Shown here one piece after another: positions 1-6,834 of a stretch of 64,000 nt of DNA. How positions within the stretch are numbered: the stretch's first letter is position 1; each line of letters starts with the position of its first letter. Source of the stretch: Bacillus sp. AFS037270 (lineage in GTDB: Bacteria > Bacillota > Bacilli > Bacillales_B > DSM-18226); assembly GCF_002585305.1 (NCBI RefSeq), contig NZ_NUNF01000013.1, forward strand, positions 62,001 through 126,000. The letters run 5' to 3'. The notes below the pieces were generated by a model, which saw only the letters and a list, made by a program, of their open reading frames with translations, was not told the origin of the DNA and ran no database searches. The translations under genes and the position numbers were made by a program.

Positions 1-351
1 ACTTGTTCCATCAGAAAATTTCACATCTTTACGCAGATGAAATGTATATACTTTTCCGTCTTGAGAGATGTCCCATGATTCTGCTAGATGAGGTTTTAAC
101 TCGCCTCCTTCTCCGTAGCTTACTAATGGTTCATATACCATGGACTGAGCAAATAATTGTGATGGATTATAAACATGCGGATTCATTTCGCCCACATCTC
201 TCGCCCAAGCGATTGTAAGCATGTTATCCTTTTTATTCTCCGAAGTTGCATCCTTATCACTAGCGTTGGTACAACCAAGTAATACTGTTGATAATAGTAA
301 AATAAAAACAGAAGTTAATAAAAAATTCCGACTATTTATGATTTTAAACAT
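1..351 (-). CDS. Nickel/metallophore ABC transporter substrate-binding lipoprotein (N-terminal part; runs off the left edge)
   Basis: The 117 visible codons begin at an ATG (349-351) behind a GGAGGAAG ribosome binding site. A hydrophobic signal peptide ends in the lipobox LLGC, with lipid-modified Cys27, so the protein should sit on the outer face of the membrane. The mature start resembles NikA/CntA-type peptide/nickel binding proteins (SBP family 5): DVGEMNPHVYNPSQLFAQSM, followed by a VYEPLVSY stretch and an AESWDIS..GKVYTFHLR..VKFSDGT motif. The family captures nickel or metal-metallophore complexes for an ABC importer, whose permeases would lie outside the window. A Fur-box-like palindrome just upstream agrees with metal uptake. 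A dipeptide-binding paralogue is possible, but the LFAQSMVYEPLV block favours the NikA branch. Confidence 0.8.
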   Translation of the reverse strand, partial: MFKIINSRNFLLTSVFILLLSTVLLGCTNASDKDATSENKKDNMLTIAWARDVGEMNPHVYNPSQLFAQSMVYEPLVSYGEGGELKPHLAESWDISQDGKVYTFHLRKDVKFSDGTS

Positions 352-373
352 ATAACTTCCTCCTAATTGATGT

Positions 374-388
374 TGATAATCATTTTCA
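374..388 (-). promoter_or_regulatory. Fur-box-like operator
   Basis: TGATAATCATTTTCA matches the 7-1-7 Fur consensus TGATAATnATTATCA with one mismatch. It lies 22 bp upstream of the start codon of the metal-binding lipoprotein, where a repressor would block transcription. Zur and PerR boxes have different outer bases, so Fur is the best guess. Confidence 0.6.
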
Positions 389-478
389 ATTGTAAGAGCA
401 TCACAGAGTCTTGTCAATGTAAAATTAGGAGCTTTATATTTTTTACCCACTTCATTAACAGTGCTAATAAATAAAAAA

Positions 479-522
479 GAGCCTGTATCCATAATTACTT
501 GGTAATTAAAGATTCAGGCTTT
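479..522. terminator. Bidirectional rho-independent terminator
   Basis: AGCCTG and CAGGCT arms enclose a second small palindrome (TAATTAC..GTAATTA). There are A/T tracts on both sides. On the minus strand it follows the esterase gene at 589-1494. Confidence 0.65.
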
Positions 523-588
523 TATTTTCATTATCCATTAATGTTTATATATATTTAACGTAATGGATGGTTTTTTATATTTTATAAT

Positions 589-1494
589 CTATCTAAAATG
601 CTTTTTCAACCAACTATGAGCTAAATCAAACCAAACCTTGCATTCTGGGTTTATATGACTTGCATCCCCTGCAGTGGTCTTATCACAAAGTGACAATCCA
701 TGTACACCGCTTTCAAAAACATGCAGCTCATACGGAACTTTATGTTTTGCCAACATAGTTGCAAATCGTAAAGAATTCTCTGCATAAACCAGATCATCGT
801 CAGCAGTGTGCCAGATAAATGTTGGCGGTGTTTGCGATGATACATAGTTTACTGGACTAACTTTTGAAAGTTGTTCATCACTAGGATTAGAAGTACCAAA
901 TACAGCTTTACCTGAAACCTCCCAGAATCCTTTAATAAACTCATTAGCATCTGTTTCAACCTTCTCCTTCATTAACTGATAATCTACTAGAGGATATCCA
1001 AGAATAACTGCATTAGGCTTGAACACTTCATTATCAACATTAAACTTCTCATTTAATAAGCTGTTATTCCAATGGACACCAAGGCTGGCTGACAAATGAG
1101 CGCCGGCTGAAAAACCACAAACAGTAATTTTATTTGTATCCACTAACCACTTTGATGCATTTTCGCGGATGATGAGCATAGCCTTTGCTAGATCAAACAA
1201 TGGCTGCGGATAAGCTGATTTCTCATTAGGAGCAGGGAGATTATTGAAATCTTGAATCTTCTCCTTAAAATAGGTCGTATAGCGAAGAACAAACGTATGA
1301 TATCCGAGAGAAGCGAACCGCATAGCCACCGGTTCAGCCTCACGATCCGAGGTCCCTAGATATCCACCGCCTGGGCAAATCACGACCGCAGGGCGCAGCT
1401 GGTCCTTTTGAAATTCCATCGAGTTATTAAGAATATAAGTATGTAAGGTGACTGTTTCACTATCATCCCAAACTTGGATTTTTTCAATTAGCAT
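589..1494 (-). CDS. Alpha/beta hydrolase, acetyl-esterase / BD-FAE-like
   Basis: A 301-residue cytoplasmic hydrolase with no signal peptide. The oxyanion-loop motif PGGGY is at residues 41-45, the nucleophile elbow GFSAG at 127-131 (Ser129), a TADDD acid motif at 230-234 and the catalytic His in GVHG at 263-266. Relatives deacetylate xylo-, manno- or pectic oligosaccharides taken up by the cell, which suits its place just downstream of a GPH-type sugar symporter. It is a paralogue of the esterase at 58374-59165; both carry WHTADD, KHKVP and HVFESG/HIFESG blocks. The start has a GGGAGAGAAG site. The natural acyl substrate cannot be told from sequence. Confidence 0.8.
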   Translation of the reverse strand: MLIEKIQVWDDSETVTLHTYILNNSMEFQKDQLRPAVVICPGGGYLGTSDREAEPVAMRFASLGYHTFVLRYTTYFKEKIQDFNNLPAPNEKSAYPQPLFDLAKAMLIIRENASKWLVDTNKITVCGFSAGAHLSASLGVHWNNSLLNEKFNVDNEVFKPNAVILGYPLVDYQLMKEKVETDANEFIKGFWEVSGKAVFGTSNPSDEQLSKVSPVNYVSSQTPPTFIWHTADDDLVYAENSLRFATMLAKHKVPYELHVFESGVHGLSLCDKTTAGDASHINPECKVWFDLAHSWLKKHFR

Positions 1495-1551
1495 TTAATC
1501 TTCTCTCCCTTGATAAATTTCCTATATTTTCTATTATACTTTAACTTATAC

Positions 1552-1592
1552 AACAATAGAGGTGAATCTAAGTATAGTTCACCCCTATTGTT
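1552..1592 (-). terminator. Intercistronic hairpin after symporter 1
   Basis: AACAATAG-A-GGTGAA pairs with TTCACC-C-CTATTGTT around an 11-base loop, directly after the symporter stop. The T-tract on the minus strand is poor, so it may attenuate transcription or protect the mRNA 3' end rather than fully terminate. Confidence 0.5.
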
Positions 1593-1602
1593 CAATATTT
1601 GA

Positions 1603-2895
1603 TTAAACTACTTTTTCATTAAGATCATTATTGACTTTCAACTTAGATTCCATTTCTGGAATTGGAAGAACAAACACAGCTGAAAGAATGGAGAAAGCGG
1701 CTAATACTAAGAAGAAGAACGTATATCCATCTCCGCCAAACAGGCTTACACCTAAAGCAATTAAAGCAGGTGCTGCAAAATTTACTAGTGTTGATGCTAA
1801 GTTTGTTGTTGTATTCATGATCGAGATGTCTTTTGCTGCATTCTCTTTGTTTGGGAGAATTCGGTTTACAAGAGCATTGTCTACCGCACCATATAATCCA
1901 AACCCAAAGTTAAAGATAAAGTTCCCTACGATAACCCAAGTGATATTGGATGAGAAAGCAAATGTGATTAGACAAACTCCTGTTAAAAGGGCTGCACCGA
2001 AAACAAATGGCTTTTGTTTTTTTACCTTATCTGATAAGAAACCACCAAGTATACCAGCAGCAACCATTATCCCGATGGCTGGAGCAGTAAGTCCCATTAA
2101 TTGAAAAATCTTTGTTTCACTCAAATGGAATCTTGCGATATAGAAAAGTGTTAACATATTCATTCCGGCATTTGTAAAATAAATAAATAGCTTTGTTAAT
2201 AATGCCCATGTATAGGAAGGGTGCTTTATAAAACTTGGATAGAAACCACGAATTCCAAACGACTTCTTTTCAGCTTTTGTTGCTGTTCCGGCAAAATAAT
2301 TATCTTTAATAAGAAGAGCAGCTAGGAACCCACCAATTAATTGAACAATAATCATAGTAATCATTTTTTCACTTTGGGTAGACTTAGCAAAGACTCCCAT
2401 TAACATTTGTCCGGTCATTACGAAAGCAGGTGCTGCAGCACCGATAATGCCCGAAATTCGACCAAACTTTTCTTGTTCTACTTGTTCTGGAACAATCGCA
2501 TAACAAGAGAGTGATACCATTCCATAAAAGAATTGTGCCAAACACCAGGAAATGACAAGCATCGGGATTGATGTAGAATACGCGAGAGCTAGCATACAAA
2601 TGGCGCCGCCGATACTTCCTCCAATAATCCAGAATCTCCTTCTACCCATTTTTACACGAGTTTTATCTGCAATTATCCCACTGAATAGTCCAAAAATAAC
2701 AACTGCTATTCCTGTAATCCCAGATGCTGTACCATACACAGCTGTTGAATGTTCCGGCCCAACAATTTTTATAATAATAAATTGAATAAGTCCAAACGCT
2801 AATAATACTAACGGCGCTATTGCAGTTCCAACTCCAAGAATTGATGCAACGATTAATCGTCCAAAAGGTGTCTTATTCATTACCGTATTCTCCAT
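1603..2895 (-). CDS. GPH-family glycoside/pentoside/hexuronide:cation symporter 1
   Basis: A 430-residue, roughly 12-helix major-facilitator permease. The loop between helices 2 and 3 reads GIIADKTRVKMGRRRFW, the D(K/R)TRxKxGRRRxW signature of GPH/MFS sugar symporters. It should import a mono- or oligosaccharide with a cation. It is a close paralogue of the symporter at 9866-11158, being largely colinear and identical over long stretches such as VGNFIFNFGFG and NRILP. The neighbours (esterase, AraC-GH39 regulator, rhamnosidases) suggest a rhamnose- or xylose-containing plant oligosaccharide. The start has AAGGAGG. A cre-like site and an upstream box shared with other glycan genes lie in front of it. 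Confidence 0.85.
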   Translation of the reverse strand: MENTVMNKTPFGRLIVASILGVGTAIAPLVLLAFGLIQFIIIKIVGPEHSTAVYGTASGITGIAVVIFGLFSGIIADKTRVKMGRRRFWIIGGSIGGAICMLALAYSTSIPMLVISWCLAQFFYGMVSLSCYAIVPEQVEQEKFGRISGIIGAAAPAFVMTGQMLMGVFAKSTQSEKMITMIIVQLIGGFLAALLIKDNYFAGTATKAEKKSFGIRGFYPSFIKHPSYTWALLTKLFIYFTNAGMNMLTLFYIARFHLSETKIFQLMGLTAPAIGIMVAAGILGGFLSDKVKKQKPFVFGAALLTGVCLITFAFSSNITWVIVGNFIFNFGFGLYGAVDNALVNRILPNKENAAKDISIMNTTTNLASTLVNFAAPALIALGVSLFGGDGYTFFFLVLAAFSILSAVFVLPIPEMESKLKVNNDLNEKVV

Positions 2896-2965
2896 TTTAT
2901 AGCCTCCTTATTTTCAAACGCTTTAATTCACTATAAATTTACAATTACCTATGAATCCTTCTAAC

Positions 2966-2979
2966 TGGAAACGCTTCCT
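2966..2979. promoter_or_regulatory. cre-like CcpA site upstream of symporter 1
   Basis: TGGAAACGCTTCCT is a near-palindromic match to the catabolite-responsive element, about 70 bp upstream of the ATG. This implies repression by preferred sugars. Confidence 0.55.
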
Positions 2980-2998
2980 TATGTACTTCATTATAGAG

Positions 2999-3021
2999 AT
3001 ATGAAAACCTTTACACTATCC
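2999..3021 (-). promoter_or_regulatory. Putative activator box shared with other glycan promoters
   Basis: On the minus strand GGATAG is followed 12 bases later by CATATCTCTATAATGA. The same two-part pattern, GGATAG ... ATAT(C/G)GCTATAGTTA, precedes the GPH symporter at 26252-27523, the GH43 gene at 28300-29637 and the GH43 fragment at 43314. An AraC-type regulator is the likely ligand. Confidence 0.4.
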
Positions 3022-3100
3022 GTTATTTGTTCAAAGCAGGTACGTAAATTGTCATTTCTCTTTATTATGGTTCCTTTGTACTAATTATCTGCAACAAAAA

Positions 3101-3122
3101 AAGGCAGGTCGGTTCCTGCCTT
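3101..3122 (-). terminator. Rho-independent terminator of the AraC-GH39 gene
   Basis: AAGGCAGG/CCTGCCTT with a 6-base loop, followed on the minus strand by seven T residues. Confidence 0.85.
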
Positions 3123-3160
3123 CACTTAAATTCCGTCGACAACTAAAGGTATAATTCTGC

Positions 3161-5665
3161 CTAAAGCATTTTTTGAGGAATAATTTCATATAATTGGAGT
3201 TCATGGGGGGCAAGATTAGCGGTTAAGATATAATCTTCTTCAATTCGGACATCCCTTAATTGAAGTCTAGGTACACTAGAATTTTTCAAATAGCTAATCT
3301 CTTCCTTACTCAAAGTTTGCGGAGCTCCCATCTCGACCCACTTATCAAAAGAACTTCCATTCTGCCTATTTAATTGGTACTGTTTCACCTTATATGTTCC
3401 TTTTTTTAGATCACTTAAGATTAATTTCATTTCAATTGGATCATGATTAAGAAACACATTGTATCTATTTTCTAAATCAATATTGGCATGCTGGTTCATA
3501 CAATACAGCCGGTCATAATGGCAATAATGATATAACATAAGTTGATAACCCTTAGAATTTTTCGTAAGAAAATAGCCATCCCCCTGAGAAACGAGTTGAT
3601 TACCCAATTTCCCCATAAGTTCATAGGCAAAAAAAGCAGGTTTGGAAATGTTTCGATTAGTGATTAACCCAAGTCCGCCATGATAATCGATCGTCGCCGC
3701 TCTTCTTTCCTCAATTAAGTCGGTTATCGTCCAATAGCCAAAACTTTGGATGGAATCAATATTTTCCAAAAGATTTTTTACGATATAGGCTGCTTTAAAA
3801 GTAGTATCATTCGTTAAATCACGATGGTAAGCCGTTGAGTTCCATTCAGATAGGTGAATTTCAAGGGTTTCCAGATTATTTTCTAACAATATCTGCTTGA
3901 GATCAGCTATACGGTTTTTCAGAAAGCTTTCATCCCTTGAAATATACCCAAAATCCATAGCATTTTCATTCGTTAGATTCTTTTTCTTATTTACATCCAT
4001 TTCATCATGTGAGTAATTGTGGAACGAGATAAAATCAGGGATACAGCTCTCTCTCTTGCAAAAATCTAAAAATTGCTGCAGCCAGTCACTGTTTTTTATC
4101 GAAACAATACTTGGTCCGCCTACTTTATAAAGAGGATTAATTCCCTTAATCGTTTCGTAAGTATTTTTATACAACGTGCAATAATCTTCGAAGGTCCCTC
4201 GCCAGAACACATAAAAATCCGGTTCATTCCATACTTCAAAATACCAGTTCAAAACTTCCTCATCCCCATAAAGGTTCTCATAATGTCCAATAAACGCCTT
4301 TAAGAGGTCATTCCATTTTTCTATATCCTTGGGTTTACTTACGTTGCTTTCTTTAAAAAACACTGTTTCATTACAATCGGCTAAGTCCCTTGGCATAAAG
4401 CCTAACTCGACAAACGGCTTTACTTGGATACTTCGTAAAAAATCAATAAGCTTATCTGTATATAGAAAATTAAATTCAGGTACTCCTTGTTCATCTTCTC
4501 CATAAACCATCATTTCATCATCAAAAATGCCATGAAAACGAAGATACTGAAAATTTGTCGCGTTTTTTACCATTTTAAGCTGGCTTTGAACGTCAGTGAT
4601 TAGACACTCTTTGGCCTTCCCAACAGTCATAAGATTCTTCCAAGTATGTGTAAGCTTTCGAACCTTTTCATCCACATTAATTTTAATGGTCTTTTTTTGA
4701 ACGGCCTTATGTTCGACCACTAATGCTTGTTCATTATTAGGCAAAAAGGCAAACAATTGGTGGAATGCCTGTGTTTTGTCAATTTCCACATAGTTCGCAA
4801 GTGTTACCTTATTACTCTCCGTTTTCTTTGGTTCCATCTCAACCGCACGACGGTATTCACTCGGCGTCTGATGATAAAATTCCTTAAAAGCCCGGTTAAA
4901 TGCCTTTACGCTTGCAAATCCATTATCAAGCGCAATCTGTGTCAATGGAATATCGGTAAAGACAATATCTTTCACAGCATGATCAAGCCGAATACTATCG
5001 ACGTATTTCGAAAAAGGCATCCCCAAATGTTTTTGGATAAACTTTGATAAGTAATGTACAGACAAAAATTCAATTTGTGATAGTTCATTTAAGGTTATTT
5101 GCTGCTTAAAATTGTCCTTTACATAGGAGGTAATTCTTAGTAACCGTTCAATGTGTTTCTGGCTGGAAAGTTTATTCTCCTTCTCTGTCTCCTCTTTAAA
5201 ATTTTTGATTAATAGATAGATTAGCTGAAAATAAAGGGACTTTATTTGTAATTCGTATCCTTCGCCCTCTTTGTTGATGACCCACATCATCTGCGCTAAT
5301 AAGGAGCGGAGTTCATTAAACTCTGCTTGGTGTTGTTCATCATATAAAAACGATTTACAAGAGAAGACAAAGGAGTCGACATCTTTTACATTCTCTTTTA
5401 AGTCAGGAATCGGCAGTTGAATCGTTAATAATAAGTTCTCTTCTTGGTGTCCAATGGCATGAATGTCGTTTGCATTGATCAGGAATACGTCTTTTTCATT
5501 TAACTCAAAACGCTTATCATTCACTGACACGCTCACTTTCCCTTTTAGGACAAAGATGATTTCGATGCTGTCATGCCAATGATTTGTAACATAATCTACG
5601 CTATTTAGAAAAATATGCAAGGGCAGTTCTTTATTCATTTCGATGATTTCATAGGTAAAATTCAT
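3161..5665 (-). CDS. AraC-family regulator fused to a GH39-like glycosidase domain
   Basis: About 834 residues. Residues ~15-90 form a cupin sensor (HWHDSIEIIFVLKG) and ~170-275 a double helix-turn-helix AraC domain ending in the typical HQTPSEYRR. From ~340 to the end is a TIM-barrel plus beta-sandwich region like GH39 beta-xylosidases. The acid/base motif FEVWNEP (Glu ~481) and the nucleophile motif HLSEWNS (Glu ~607) are both intact. The second domain may be a ligand sensor, a working cytoplasmic glycosidase, or both; there is no signal peptide. The ATG at 5665, behind GGGTGA, is preferred to an upstream in-frame GTG at 5674. It probably controls symporter 1 and other glycan genes. Confidence 0.85.
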   Translation of the reverse strand: MNFTYEIIEMNKELPLHIFLNSVDYVTNHWHDSIEIIFVLKGKVSVSVNDKRFELNEKDVFLINANDIHAIGHQEENLLLTIQLPIPDLKENVKDVDSFVFSCKSFLYDEQHQAEFNELRSLLAQMMWVINKEGEGYELQIKSLYFQLIYLLIKNFKEETEKENKLSSQKHIERLLRITSYVKDNFKQQITLNELSQIEFLSVHYLSKFIQKHLGMPFSKYVDSIRLDHAVKDIVFTDIPLTQIALDNGFASVKAFNRAFKEFYHQTPSEYRRAVEMEPKKTESNKVTLANYVEIDKTQAFHQLFAFLPNNEQALVVEHKAVQKKTIKINVDEKVRKLTHTWKNLMTVGKAKECLITDVQSQLKMVKNATNFQYLRFHGIFDDEMMVYGEDEQGVPEFNFLYTDKLIDFLRSIQVKPFVELGFMPRDLADCNETVFFKESNVSKPKDIEKWNDLLKAFIGHYENLYGDEEVLNWYFEVWNEPDFYVFWRGTFEDYCTLYKNTYETIKGINPLYKVGGPSIVSIKNSDWLQQFLDFCKRESCIPDFISFHNYSHDEMDVNKKKNLTNENAMDFGYISRDESFLKNRIADLKQILLENNLETLEIHLSEWNSTAYHRDLTNDTTFKAAYIVKNLLENIDSIQSFGYWTITDLIEERRAATIDYHGGLGLITNRNISKPAFFAYELMGKLGNQLVSQGDGYFLTKNSKGYQLMLYHYCHYDRLYCMNQHANIDLENRYNVFLNHDPIEMKLILSDLKKGTYKVKQYQLNRQNGSSFDKWVEMGAPQTLSKEEISYLKNSSVPRLQLRDVRIEEDYILTANLAPHELQLYEIIPQKML

Positions 5666-5735
5666 AACTGTCACCCATCTTGATTAGATCAATTATTTTT
5701 TCTAGTATACATCTATCTATCGTAAAGTGTAAAAA

Positions 5736-5757
5736 AACAGACCAGTTATGGCCTGTT
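5736..5757 (-). terminator. Terminator of the DeoR-family gene
   Basis: Minus-strand AACAGGCC/GGTCTGTT stem with a 6-base loop and a following T-run. It overlaps the stop codon region of the regulator. Confidence 0.8.
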
Positions 5758-6517
5758 AGTCTACAATTAATAACTTTATCTTTTTTTCTTCCAGTTCGTT
5801 TTTAGTTTCTTTATCTACTTTTGAATCTGTAATAATGCAGTCGATGTTTGTAACTGGAACGATCTGTGAAAAAGCACGTGTTCCAAATTTACTAGAATCC
5901 ACCATTAAAATGGTTTCATCGGCGATTTCCCTCATCTGCTTTTTTAATAACGCTTGTGACTCATTAAAATCACTTAGCCCTCTTTCCAAATGAACTCCTT
6001 TACAGGAAAGGAACGCTTTATTCACGTGGTACATACTAAGGGATCGTTCCGCAAGCGGTCCAACATATGATAAAGATTGTGAGAGTAACGTTCCGCCAGT
6101 CGAAATGACTTTGATTTGTTCTTTTTTACTAAGCTCGATGGCAACTTTAATCGAATTGGTTAAAACGGTTAAAGGCATATCAGGCAGTTCCTTTGCTACA
6201 TACCATGCGGTGGTACTAGCATCTAACACAATTTGATCACCTTGCTCAATTAACCGAACGGCTGCCGCCGCAATCGCTTTCTTTTGTTCCGCATTCGTAA
6301 TTTCTCTTTCTAAATAGGAAATCTCCCCTTGATCCTTCTCAATACTAACTGCACCGCCATGGGAGCGCATTAATAAATTCTCTTTTTCAAGCTTTTCCAA
6401 ATCTCGTCGAATAGTTTCTTCTGTTACAGAGAAAATTTTGCTAAGCTCCGTAACCCGAATACTTAATCGTTCATTAACCAATTCGACGATCTTTTTTTGT
6501 CTTTCTGCTACAAGCAC
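5756..6517 (-). CDS. rhaR: DeoR-family repressor, probable rhamnose regulator RhaR (YulB-like)
   Basis: 253 residues. The N-terminal winged helix (residues 1-55) contains the DeoR signature VTELSKIFSVTEETIRRDLE, and LMRSHGGAV follows. The C-terminal sugar-phosphate sensing domain (~75-230) carries DASTTAWYVA, LTNS and VDSSKFG motifs. It resembles B. subtilis YulB/RhaR, which represses the rhamnose operon and responds to a rhamnose-pathway intermediate. It starts at GTG (6515-6517) after AGGGGT. It lies between glycan genes rather than inside a rha operon, so it must act in trans on rhaEW. The word ATGTTTGTT occurs in its own leader and upstream of rhaEW and lutA. Confidence 0.75.
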   Translation of the reverse strand: MLVAERQKKIVELVNERLSIRVTELSKIFSVTEETIRRDLEKLEKENLLMRSHGGAVSIEKDQGEISYLEREITNAEQKKAIAAAAVRLIEQGDQIVLDASTTAWYVAKELPDMPLTVLTNSIKVAIELSKKEQIKVISTGGTLLSQSLSYVGPLAERSLSMYHVNKAFLSCKGVHLERGLSDFNESQALLKKQMREIADETILMVDSSKFGTRAFSQIVPVTNIDCIITDSKVDKETKNELEEKKIKLLIVD

Positions 6518-6558
6518 ATCTTTTACCCCTTTCTATCTTATACTTTTATTTATGTTGT

Positions 6559-6611
6559 TTTATGTTTGTTTTTTACTTATTCTCACTATAACTATACCAT
6601 ATATTTTTGAA
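6559..6611 (-). promoter_or_regulatory. Promoter/operator region of the DeoR regulator
   Basis: The word ATGTTTGTT (6562-6570) lies about 45 bp upstream of the GTG start, and TTTGAA (6606-6611; minus-strand TTCAAA) matches the -35 element of rhaEW and lutA. No clean -10 at 17 bp is seen here. The shared word suggests autoregulation. Confidence 0.45.
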
Positions 6612-6666
6612 AAACAAACACAAATTATCTAAAAAGAAAGATTCAAAAAGGGAATTTTCTTTAATA

Positions 6667-6788
6667 AAAAGGCTGTGCTAAACTTGGATGTTGATTTCCG
6701 CTCCAGTCGCTCGCTTTCCGCAGGCGCCGAGCGCCTTCCGCTCCAATCAACATCGTTTCAAAATCAACAATATCCATTAACACAGCCA
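6667..6788. repeat. REP/MITE-like nested palindromic repeat
   Basis: An outer inverted repeat GGCTGTG-CTAA ... TTAA-CACAGCC encloses an inner perfect repeat GATGTTGATT ... AATCAACATC. The centre is GC-rich (CGCTCGCTTTCCGCAGGCGCC). It has no coding potential and lies between the DeoR gene and the rhamnosidase terminator. From memory of Bacillus genomes, elements with a 'TTGATTTCCGCTCC' core are widely dispersed; only one copy was noticed here. Confidence 0.65.
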
Positions 6789-6797
6789 ATAAAAAAA

Positions 6798-6827
6798 CAA
6801 GCCAATCACATCAAAGTGAATGGCTTG
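6798..6827. terminator. Terminator of GH78 rhamnosidase 1
   Basis: CAAGCCAATCAC/GTGAATGGCTTG stem with T-runs on both sides. On the minus strand it follows the rhamnosidase stop by a few bases. Confidence 0.85.
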
Positions 6828-6834
6828 CTTTTTT

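Noticed and set aside
1631..2104. Long open frame on the plus strand inside symporter 1 (and its equivalent at 9819-10370 in symporter 2)
   Set aside because: Antisense to well-conserved membrane-protein genes, no ribosome binding site, low-complexity product that mirrors hydrophobic codons. Conserved between the two only because the symporters are paralogues.
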